From JARROD01 sp037384225 (lineage in GTDB: Bacteria > Pseudomonadota > Gammaproteobacteria > Pseudomonadales > Cellvibrionaceae), in contig JARROD010000148.1 of assembly GCA_037384225.1 (NCBI GenBank), forward strand, positions 1 through 18,271: DNA of 18,271 bases, in the 5' to 3' direction. Positions 1 through 6,082 of this stretch are shown here, piece by piece. The notes beneath the pieces are model-generated. The model was not told the origin of the DNA. It saw only the letters and a program-made list of their open reading frames with translations, and searched no databases. Both the position numbers and the translations under genes were made by a program. Positions within the stretch are counted from its first letter, which is position 1. The number at the start of each line of letters is the position of its first letter.

Positions 1-159
1 CTCACGTTTGCGAGCAGTCACCACAACCTCTTCCAGAGCGAAACCCTGCTGAGCCGCGTGAACGCCACTGACCGGGAAAACAATGGGTATAAGCGCCCCG
101 CCCAAGGCCACCGCTCGACTGTGCTCTTTTATAGCCGTTATTAGTATTTTAGCTCTCAT
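1..159 (-). CDS. TonB-dependent receptor, N-terminal 53 residues (runs off window)
   Basis: Reading from the ATG at 159 toward position 1 gives 53 open codons with no stop. The product starts MRAKILITAIKEHSRAV, followed by a hydrophobic stretch (about residues 17-33) and an Ala-rich cleavage region ending VHAAQQG, so it looks like a Sec signal peptide. It is followed at residues 42-52 by LEEVVVTARKR, the very typical beginning of the mature plug region of outer-membrane TonB-dependent receptors. A GGAG ribosome-binding site lies about 9 nt upstream of the ATG. Such receptors import siderophores, cobalamin or oligosaccharides across the outer membrane using TonB energy; the substrate cannot be told from this fragment. 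The family assignment rests on signal peptide plus the EEVVVTA signature only. Confidence 0.8.
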   Translation of the reverse strand, partial: MRAKILITAIKEHSRAVALGGALIPIVFPVSGVHAAQQGFALEEVVVTARKRE

Positions 160-726
160 ATTTTATGACTCCTCGCACTAAATACCGTGTTTAGCAGTAG
201 TTATTGTTATCAGTTTAATCCGGCATTAAGCAGATGTATTTTTATGCATTAAAAATTAAGTTAGAAAATACAGACGCACTTTATACCGCAAATATGCTTA
301 ACAAGATGATGCAAAGCACGGACTACATGCTTTTATGGAGGAAATTATGATTTATATGCCATCACAAAACAAGTATTATATTTCATGAACGATAATTTAC
401 TGTCAGCTCGCAGAAATGACTCCATATCGATCCACCGCCTTATTTTCGAACCTTCCCACAAGCACAGATTTGATGTGAAACTAAAGCCTCTCAAAGAGTC
501 AAAAGTTAAAAAATGTATTAATTTCTTGCTATTTTTTGCAAATTTAGCCACTGACATGCCTCAATACAGAGATGGGCCTAGGGCTAAAATCGCGTGTTGT
601 ACATGGATTTTGCTGCGGTGTGTCACTAGCCCGGATATAAATTACCCCATAATCCAGGCTGCTTATTCGGCGAGAAACTAAATCATAAACCAGTATTATA
701 GTACTTTTATAGAGCGGAAAAATAAA
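160..726. other. Gene-poor region between receptor and metE
   Basis: These 567 bp are more AT-rich than the flanking genes. The left part must hold the promoter and leader of the receptor. On the plus strand there is a 17-codon reading frame (335-388) with an in-frame ATG at 347 preceded by GGAGGA. Its TGA overlaps the ATG of a 98-codon frame (385-681) as ATGA, which would suit translational coupling. Neither product resembles a family I recognise, and the longer one has no clear domain pattern, so I do not call them genes. No terminator or RNA gene was recognised. Confidence 0.4.
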
Positions 727-2997
727 CTAGGTACGCAATGCCTGCGCTGCCGCCACCATATTTTTCAAGGCCGGAATCACCTCCTCCCAGCTGCGGGTTT
801 TCAAACCGCAGTCGGGATTGACCCACAGCCGCTCGGCCGGAATGCGTTCGGCGGCTTTGCGCATCAGCTCGACAATATGCTCACGGGTGGGAATGTTCGG
901 CGAGTGAATGTCGTAAACGCCCGGCCCTAAACTGTTGGGGTATTTGAAATTGTCGAAGACGTTCAACAGTTCCATATCCGAACGGGAGGTTTCGATGGTG
1001 ATGACGTCGGCATCCATATTGGCAATGGCTTCGATAATGTCGTTGAACTCGGAGTAACACATATGGGTGTGAATCTGCGTTTCGTCGGCCACGCCATTGG
1101 CGGCGAGACGAAAGGATTCCACCGCCCAGTTCAGGTATTCCCGCCACTCGGATTTACGCAACGGCAGCCCCTCGCGCAACGCCGCTTCATCGATCTGGAT
1201 AATGCCGACGCCGGCTTGTTCCAGATCCAGCACTTCGTTGCGGATGGCCAGCGCCAGTTGGTAACAGGTTTCGGAGCGCGGCTGATCGTCGCGCACAAAC
1301 GACCAGTTCAGAATTGTCACCGGACCGGTCAACATACCCTTCACGGGTTTGTCGGTCAGGGACTGGGCGTAGTTGATCCACGCCACTGTCATCGCCCGTG
1401 GGCGGCTGATATCGCCGAACAAAATCGGCGGTTTGACACAGCGCGAGCCGTAGGACTGCACCCAGCCGAACTGGCTGAAAACATAACCCTGCAACTGCTC
1501 TCCGAAATATTCCACCATGTCGTTGCGTTCGGCTTCACCGTGAACCAATACGTCCAGCCCCAGGGCTTCCTGTTCGCGTACGGCGCGTTCGATTTGCTCC
1601 CGCATGAGCGTATTGTAAGCCGCCTCCTCCAACTCGCCTTTGCGGAATTTCAGCCGCGACTGGCGAATGGCGATGGTTTGCGGAAAAGAGCCGATGGTGG
1701 TGGTCGGGTAGGCGGGCAGCCCGAGCAGGCGTGCCTGTACCGCGGCGCGACGGGCATAGGCGCTTTTGCGCTGGCCGAGTTCAACCGTTATCCCCGCCAC
1801 CGCCTCCTTTATCGCCGTGTCGTGCACACGGCTCGATTCACGGCGGCTGCGGATTGCTTTGGCATTTTCCAACAGTTGCGGGGCTACCGACTCGCGCCCC
1901 TCGTTCAGCGCCCTGGCGAGCAGCGACAGCTCTTCTAGTTTCTGCAATGCGAAAGCCAGCCAGGATCGAATTTCCGGATCCAGTTTTTGCTCACTGCCGA
2001 GATCCACCGGCACATGTAAAAGCGAGCAGGAAGGCGCCAGCCACAGGCGCTCGCCCAGTCGGGTGTGGGCGGGCTCGAGCCAGTCCAGCGCCGCGTTCAA
2101 ATCTGTTTTCCAGATATTGCGGCCGTTGATAACGCCGACCGACAGTACCTTGTGGACCGGCAGCCTATCGATCAGTTTGTCGACTTCGTCTGCGGCGTTG
2201 ACAGCATCCAGATGCAGACCATTGACAGGCAACTCACAGGCAAGCTGCAGATTTTCCTGTAAGCGACCAAAGTAAGTGGCCAACAGCAGCTTGACGTTGC
2301 AGCTCTTGAGTTTGTGGTACGCCAGGTTGAGGGCGTATTTCCAGTCCGCATCCAGCTCGGTCACCAGAATCGGTTCATCGATCTGTACCCATTGCGCGCC
2401 GGCTTCGGCCAGTTTGTGAAGCAGCTCGGCATACACGGGTAGCAGCCGTTGCAGCAGGTCGAGCCGGTTGCCGCCGTCTTTGCTTTTACCCAGCCATAGA
2501 TAGGTTACCGGACCAATAATCACCGGCTTGGCGTTCACGCCTCGCTGTTGCGCCTCGGCCATCTGTTCCAGCAGATGTACCGGGTTGAGTTTGAATTCGG
2601 TCGCGGCCGTAAACTCAGGCACGATATAGTGGTAGTTGGTATCGAACCATTTCGTCATTTCACCGGCTTGCACACCGTTGCCGCCGACGTCCCGGGCCGA
2701 ACGGCCGCGGGCGAGGCGAAAGTAATTATCCAGTTCGCCGCCGTCCAGGCCGCTGACGCGGTCGGGGATATTGCCCAGTGTGAAACTCATATCCAGCACG
2801 TGGTCATAATAGGAAAAATCCCCCACCGGAATCCAATCGATACCGGACTGACACTGCCAATGGCGGCTGCGCAACTCCACCCCTGTGTGCAGCAAAGATT
2901 CTTCGCTGGACTGATCTTTCCAGAAATGTTCCAGCGCGACTTTGAGTTCGCGTTTAGCGCCGATGCGGGGAAATCCCAAATTATGTGTGGTTACCAT
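727..2997 (-). CDS. metE: Cobalamin-independent methionine synthase MetE
   Basis: 5-Methyltetrahydropteroyltriglutamate--homocysteine methyltransferase, which makes methionine by transferring the methyl group of methyl-tetrahydrofolate to homocysteine without B12, in the cytoplasm. The 756-residue length matches the family (E. coli 753). It begins with the usual NLGFPRIG motif (residues 6-13). The C-terminal catalytic domain has all four zinc ligands: His645 and Cys647 in HTHMCYSEF, Glu669 in TIETSRS, and Cys730 in NPDCGLKTR, exactly four residues offset from the E. coli positions. The start ATG has an AGGAC ribosome-binding site 6 nt upstream. It is divergent from metR, the arrangement known from enterics where MetR with homocysteine activates metE. 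A 63-bp inverted-repeat element lies 38 bp upstream of the start, so the leader or promoter spacing is altered compared with a plain metE-metR region. Confidence 0.98.
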   Translation of the reverse strand: MVTTHNLGFPRIGAKRELKVALEHFWKDQSSEESLLHTGVELRSRHWQCQSGIDWIPVGDFSYYDHVLDMSFTLGNIPDRVSGLDGGELDNYFRLARGRSARDVGGNGVQAGEMTKWFDTNYHYIVPEFTAATEFKLNPVHLLEQMAEAQQRGVNAKPVIIGPVTYLWLGKSKDGGNRLDLLQRLLPVYAELLHKLAEAGAQWVQIDEPILVTELDADWKYALNLAYHKLKSCNVKLLLATYFGRLQENLQLACELPVNGLHLDAVNAADEVDKLIDRLPVHKVLSVGVINGRNIWKTDLNAALDWLEPAHTRLGERLWLAPSCSLLHVPVDLGSEQKLDPEIRSWLAFALQKLEELSLLARALNEGRESVAPQLLENAKAIRSRRESSRVHDTAIKEAVAGITVELGQRKSAYARRAAVQARLLGLPAYPTTTIGSFPQTIAIRQSRLKFRKGELEEAAYNTLMREQIERAVREQEALGLDVLVHGEAERNDMVEYFGEQLQGYVFSQFGWVQSYGSRCVKPPILFGDISRPRAMTVAWINYAQSLTDKPVKGMLTGPVTILNWSFVRDDQPRSETCYQLALAIRNEVLDLEQAGVGIIQIDEAALREGLPLRKSEWREYLNWAVESFRLAANGVADETQIHTHMCYSEFNDIIEAIANMDADVITIETSRSDMELLNVFDNFKYPNSLGPGVYDIHSPNIPTREHIVELMRKAAERIPAERLWVNPDCGLKTRSWEEVIPALKNMVAAAQALRT

Positions 2998-3035
2998 GAG
3001 AAAGTCCTGTACTCCATGAATGCGGTTTAATGCAG

Positions 3036-3098
3036 CTTCTCAACAACCCGGGGTGATTTGTGCCTTCGATCCGACGGCCAGCCCTGGTTATTGAGAAG
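3036..3098. repeat. 63-bp miniature inverted-repeat element in the metE-metR control region
   Basis: It starts CTTCTCAACAACCCGGGG and ends GGTTATTGAGAAG; the outer 13 bp are inverted repeats with one mismatch. Its left 43 bases match, with few differences, the end sequence of the element at 4336-5393, including GTGCCTTCGATCC and CGGCGGCC-like bases seen again near 5350. I see no clear target-site duplication. It looks like a MITE or a deletion remnant of the same insertion family. It lies between the metE start and the probable MetR sites. Confidence 0.75.
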
Positions 3099-3236
3099 TT
3101 ACGGTTGAATTCAGTGTGTATCCAGCCAAGCAACTTCAAACGGAAGTCACTCAGTGCCGGTTCGATCAATAGACATCAGGAGAGCATATTATTTGACCAC
3201 ACTAATGATTAATAATGGTATTATTTCATTAACCCA

Positions 3237-3249
3237 TTAATTATATTCA
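3237..3249. promoter_or_regulatory. Candidate MetR binding site
   Basis: The bases TTAATTATATTCA fit the enterobacterial MetR pattern TGAA-N5-TTCA with one mismatch in the left half. The site ends 12 bp before the metR ATG, where it could serve metR autorepression and metE activation. The surrounding 60 bp are very AT-rich and contain a second short inverted repeat (TAATA-ATGG-TATTA, about 3211-3224). The call is tentative because the match is short. Confidence 0.3.
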
Positions 3250-3261
3250 TGAGTTGTAACC

Positions 3262-4149
3262 ATGATTGAACGCAACCACTTGGTGATTCTTCGAGAAATC
3301 GAAACAAAGGGGTCACTGACCGCCGCCGCCGAGTCGCTGTATCTGACCCAGTCGGCGCTCAGCCACACGATTAAAAAACTGCAACAGCAAATCGGTACGG
3401 CGCTGTGGATCAAGGAGGGACGCCGCCTGCGTTTCACCCCAGCGGGGACTTATCTGTTGTCCCTTGCCCAGCGCCTGCTGCCGCAGTTGGAACACGCTGA
3501 AAAAGTTGTGGAACAGATTGCCCGCGGGCACAGAGGCACGTTGCGCATCGGCATGGAGTGCCACCCCTGTTACCAGTGGTTGCTAAAAGTCGTCGCGCCC
3601 TATCTGGAACAGTGGCCGGACGTGGATGTGGATGTAAAACAGAAATTCCAGTTCGGCGGTATAGGGGCGCTGTTTGGCCATGAGATCGATATTCTGGTGA
3701 CACCCGATCCACTCATCAAACCCGGGCTGGTGTTCGAGCCGGTGTTCGATTACGAGCAGGTGCTGGCGGTTGGGGAACGACACCCGCTGGCGGATATGAC
3801 TTATGTTAAGCCCCGGCAGGTCGCCGAAGAGGTTCTGATCACCTACCCTGTCGCTATCGAACGGCTCGATATTTACAACCAGTTTCTGCTGCCCGCCAAC
3901 TATAATCCCAAAAAACACAAAACCATTGAAACCACCGACATCATGTTACAGATGGTTGCCGCCGGGCGCGGCGTGGCGGCGCTGCCGCATTGGCTGGTGG
4001 CTGAATACGCCGATAAGATGCCGATACGAGCTGTACGGCTAGGGGAAAAGGGGATTGCCAAACAGATTTTCCTGGGTATCCGCGAGAGCGACACGGGTAC
4101 CGATTACCTTGCAGCCTTTCTTGACATGGCCCGGAGGGTCGACTGGTAA
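3262..4149 (+). CDS. metR: LysR-family methionine regulator MetR
   Basis: Transcriptional activator of metE and related genes that responds to homocysteine. The 295-residue product begins MIERNHLVILREIETKGSL and has a LysR winged helix-turn-helix at about residues 17-40, with the strongly conserved TQSALSHTIKKLQQQIG. The rest is the LysR effector-binding fold. MetR-typical segments include IGMECHPCYQWL (E. coli has IAIECHSCIQWL), FDYEQVLAV, ITYPVAIERLDIYNQFLLPA and MLQMVAAGRGVAALPHW. These matches together with divergence from metE make the assignment secure. A GAG sequence about 8 nt upstream of the ATG is a weak ribosome-binding site. It is slightly shorter at the C-terminus than the enterobacterial protein (317). 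Confidence 0.95.
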   Translation: MIERNHLVILREIETKGSLTAAAESLYLTQSALSHTIKKLQQQIGTALWIKEGRRLRFTPAGTYLLSLAQRLLPQLEHAEKVVEQIARGHRGTLRIGMECHPCYQWLLKVVAPYLEQWPDVDVDVKQKFQFGGIGALFGHEIDILVTPDPLIKPGLVFEPVFDYEQVLAVGERHPLADMTYVKPRQVAEEVLITYPVAIERLDIYNQFLLPANYNPKKHKTIETTDIMLQMVAAGRGVAALPHWLVAEYADKMPIRAVRLGEKGIAKQIFLGIRESDTGTDYLAAFLDMARRVDW

Positions 4150-4260
4150 AGTTTGGCCCGGTGGTGTAATGCTTGCGCCGACAACCTGATTCAACCTGCT
4201 TCAGGGCAGGTGTTAGGAAGGGTGCCTGCTTTGATATCGAGGATTGAGAGAAGGTGGGCG

Positions 4261-4335
4261 GGTTCACTCACGTTTAAACTCACAGTCACGGATGATTTGG
4301 GCTCCACAGCCGCGGCGGTGGTGGGCGACCAGTAG
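4261..4335 (+). pseudogene. Tail fragment of a PKD/cadherin-like surface protein
   Basis: In one frame these bases encode GSLTFKLTVTDDLGSTAAAV followed by VGDQ and a stop. The pattern of alternating hydrophobic beta-strand residues with TVTDDLGST is typical of the last strands of PKD- or Ig-like repeats in secreted proteins. Nothing upstream in this frame looks like such a domain, so it is a scrap. It ends at the base before the inverted end of the element at 4336, and the stop codon TAG abuts the element. This suggests that insertion or a later deletion cut a larger gene. The family call is by pattern only. Confidence 0.4.
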
Positions 4336-4366
4336 CTTCTCAATAATCCGGAGTATTTGTGCCTTC
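4336..4366 (+). repeat. Left terminal inverted repeat of the cargo element
   Basis: 31 bp, matching the reverse complement of 5363-5393 at 29 positions; also related to the left end of 3036-3098. Confidence 0.8.
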
Positions 4367-4370
4367 ACCG

Positions 4371-4409
4371 CTCATCGCAGACAAAGCGTACAACACCGGT
4401 GATTTCGAC
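4371..4409 (+). pseudogene. Transposase scrap (IS5/IS4-type DDE family)
   Basis: The frame encodes LIADKAYNTGDFD. LIADKAYD/GYDxxxF is the segment around the second catalytic Asp in many IS5-family transposases. It lies only 5 bp inside the left inverted end, where a complete IS would still have its N-terminal coding region, so there must be a deletion. The following codons (WPSSLLWPAVGS...) no longer look like transposase. Confidence 0.5.
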
Positions 4410-4631
4410 TGGCCATCGAGCCTGTTGTGGCCCGCAGTCGGCAGCATAATCCGGTATACTGATCATGCTGTGGGCCACGCCTCATATGCGCTTTGGGCAT
4501 GCTTACCTCGCCATGTCAATGAGTACTTACCACATATTGACATGCCATTTGAGGAGGTTGATATGCTACAGGATTCGTCGACAAGCTAGCTTTTCCACCC
4601 CAATATTGATTTTAACGCCCCCTCCTGTTTC

Positions 4632-4659
4632 TTGAGCCAATAAGGAAATTCGTTAAAAT
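4632..4659 (+). promoter_or_regulatory. Candidate sigma-70 promoter for the 176-aa gene
   Basis: TTGAGC (4632-4637) and TAAAAT (4654-4659) are spaced 16 bp apart. Each differs from the consensus hexamer by one or two bases. Transcription would start near 4666 and leave a leader of about 95 nt. Just upstream, 4512-4520 and 4536-4544 form a 9-bp inverted repeat (CATGTCAAT / ATTGACATG) that could be a terminator-like or operator-like hairpin. Confidence 0.4.
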
Positions 4660-4760
4660 AGCACTCTATGCCCAAAGCGACGAACGCTGCTCCAGTATGC
4701 GTGCACACTCCTGGAACAGCGCTGTAGCTACCAGATCACTAGTCAAATGGAAAATCAATA

Positions 4761-5291
4761 GTGAATTACTCAGATATTGTAAATGCTTTGAACGACGCTT
4801 CGAGTTTCGACCTGTTTAGAATCGAATCGGCTATACGTAGAATGCTGGATGACCCTCAGCGCATACTCGAAGTAAAAAAACAGTTGAGAAAAGGTCAGGA
4901 AATAGAATATTTCGAACCGGAGGAAAACAGAACGGTAAAAGCTACAATTCTCGAATTCAAACGCACAAAAGTGTTGGTAAGAAATATCGATGACGGTGTG
5001 CGCTGGACGATACCTTACTACTTCATCAACGTCCAGGAAATCGACACAACCATTGTGGGAGCCGGTTCGCGGCAGGGCCTGGATAGAAATGAAGTAAAGG
5101 TCGGAGACAGGGTGGGTTTTCTCGACCGGGACAATAACGAACAGTATGGAGACGTAACCCGGCTGAACCAAAAAACAGTCACCGTAAACTGCGGGAGAGC
5201 GACCTGGCGGGTATCTTACAATTTGTTATTCAAAGTATTAGCGCCGGATATCGACGCATTGCCCGGAACTTATACCGTTCACGACTCTTAA
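4761..5291 (+). CDS. Hypothetical protein with two SH3/KOW-like repeats, cargo of the element
   Basis: This encodes 176 residues from a GTG start; the ATG at 4747 is out because a TAG follows three codons later. The ribosome-binding site is weak (GGAAAA about 10 nt upstream). The first 40 residues are likely helical (SDIVNALNDASSFDLFRIESAIRRMLDD). Then two similar blocks follow: residues 44-92, with GQEIEYFEPEE, KATILEFKRTKVLVRN and RWTIPYYFINV; and residues 113-160, with GDRVGFLDRDN, GDVTRLNQKTVTVNC and WRVSYNLLFKV. Each has the outline of a small beta-barrel: G-x-x-V-x-F, a strand, RLNxKTVxV, then WxVxYxxL. This resembles proteins of unknown function with SH3/KOW-type folds that may bind RNA, DNA or protein. 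No membrane segment or signal peptide is seen. The gene lies inside the inverted ends and ends just before the right-hand IS scrap. The function is unknown. Confidence 0.75.
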   Translation: MNYSDIVNALNDASSFDLFRIESAIRRMLDDPQRILEVKKQLRKGQEIEYFEPEENRTVKATILEFKRTKVLVRNIDDGVRWTIPYYFINVQEIDTTIVGAGSRQGLDRNEVKVGDRVGFLDRDNNEQYGDVTRLNQKTVTVNCGRATWRVSYNLLFKVLAPDIDALPGTYTVHDS

Positions 5292-5292
5292 C

Positions 5293-5340
5293 CCTCCTCG
5301 CATAGAGTGAGCTATGGCTCCGGTTAGAAAAATCTGCACG
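5293..5340 (+). repeat. Insertion-element scrap, copy 1 of 2
   Basis: About 45 bp centred on GTGAGCTATGGCTCCGGTT followed by AGAAAAATCTGC recurs at 16478-16524 with about four differences. Read on the minus strand it encodes QIFLTGAIAHSM, which could be the end of a transposase, but this is not proven. The piece joins directly to the right inverted end of the cargo element. Confidence 0.65.
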
Positions 5341-5362
5341 ACCGCCGGATGGCCGCCGGATC

Positions 5363-5393
5363 GAAGGCACAAATACCCCGGGTTATTGAGAAG
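5363..5393 (-). repeat. Right terminal inverted repeat of the cargo element
   Basis: It is the inverted partner of 4336-4366 (29 of 31 bp). The bases inward of it (CGGCGGCC-type) match the short element at 3036-3098. Confidence 0.8.
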
Positions 5394-5417
5394 TCACCAT
5401 CGGCTTTTGGTAACCCT

Positions 5418-6080
5418 TTAAGCGAGTCCCAGTTTTTTTAACACCTCGTCCGGTGGCCCTTCGAAAGCCGCGAGCGGCTTGTTGCCCACATAGCCGATAT
5501 CAGCCATCCCCTGTTCTGTTGTGTAAAAAGCGGTGGCGGTGAGATCGCGCACTTTTGCGAAAAAACCGGCGCCAGTCTTATATTGCGCCCGCGCGCTTTG
5601 CTCCCACTTTATATCATCGCAGATCGCGGTCTGCCACTGTGGTTCCAACGCAGCGAAGGTTTTGTCAAAACGCCGCTGAGATTCACTGTCGATCCACACT
5701 ATGCCGCCACGCACTTTGATCAGATCCTGCCGACAGTGCTCATAGGGGGCACTGACATATTCGTTGATATAATCCTGGGCTCCCAGGGCGCCGGCACTGG
5801 GCGAAACATCATCGGCGGGGATGATCAGATCGCACAAGACTTTCAATGTGCGCAGCTCACTGTCCGTCAGCACCAGACTCCAGGGCACCACCGGGTTGAG
5901 CATATCCGGATCGGAGAGCGATTGCGCAGGGACTGTTTTTTCAGCCGCCGGTGGCTGCACCTGTTGCGTCGGGGAACGGTCCTGTGTTGAACAAGCGACC
6001 ACCGGCACAGAGGCCGCCGTAGAGGCGATTAGTTTCAGCGCCCGGCGCCGATTCAATTTCAGATCGTCATCGTCGTTCAT
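5418..6080 (-). CDS. Tat-exported small subunit of a GMC dehydrogenase (gluconate 2-dehydrogenase subunit 3 family)
   Basis: 220 residues. It starts MNDDDDLKLNRRRALKLIAS, with a twin-arginine signal (RRRALKL, residues 11-17) and a hydrophobic stretch up to VPVVAC. Cys30 in VVAC fits a lipobox, so the mature protein may be a Tat lipoprotein. After a Pro/Gln-rich linker comes the subunit-3 domain: LTDSELRTLKVLCDLIIPADD (about residues 72-92), GALGAQDYINEYV and later GFFAKVRDLTATAFYTTEQGMADIGYVGN. In this family the small subunit has the Tat signal and carries the large FAD subunit across the membrane as a folded complex. Only two bases separate it from the large-subunit gene, whose last codons supply a GGAGGA ribosome-binding site. 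It is the last gene of the operon. No cytochrome c subunit is present nearby. Confidence 0.88.
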   Translation of the reverse strand: MNDDDDLKLNRRRALKLIASTAASVPVVACSTQDRSPTQQVQPPAAEKTVPAQSLSDPDMLNPVVPWSLVLTDSELRTLKVLCDLIIPADDVSPSAGALGAQDYINEYVSAPYEHCRQDLIKVRGGIVWIDSESQRRFDKTFAALEPQWQTAICDDIKWEQSARAQYKTGAGFFAKVRDLTATAFYTTEQGMADIGYVGNKPLAAFEGPPDEVLKKLGLA

Positions 6081-6082
6081 GG

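Larger units (their letters stand above)
4336..5393. mobile_element. 1058-bp element with 31-bp inverted ends, transposase nearly gone, one passenger gene
   Basis: The left end 4336-4366 and the right end 5363-5393 are inverted copies of one 31-bp sequence, beginning CTTCTCAATAA and ending TTTGTGCCTTC, with two mismatches. Inside are a 13-residue scrap of a DDE transposase (4371-4409), about 350 bp of unassigned DNA with a plausible promoter, the intact gene at 4761-5291, and a 45-bp scrap shared with 16478-16524. The total size is like an IS5-type insertion sequence, but the coding part has been replaced. I see no obvious target duplication. Either an IS lost its transposase and kept the cargo gene, or two end copies of the same family flank the gene by chance. 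The short relative at 3036-3098 shows that these ends occur as non-autonomous copies. Confidence 0.6.

Noticed and set aside
345..557. 70-codon minus-strand frame left of metE
   Set aside because: No ribosome-binding site of note and no family resemblance; overlaps the equally doubtful plus-strand frame.
1063..1938. Long open frame on the plus strand inside metE
   Set aside because: It lies antisense to highly conserved MetE codons and has no recognisable protein features; it is a composition shadow.
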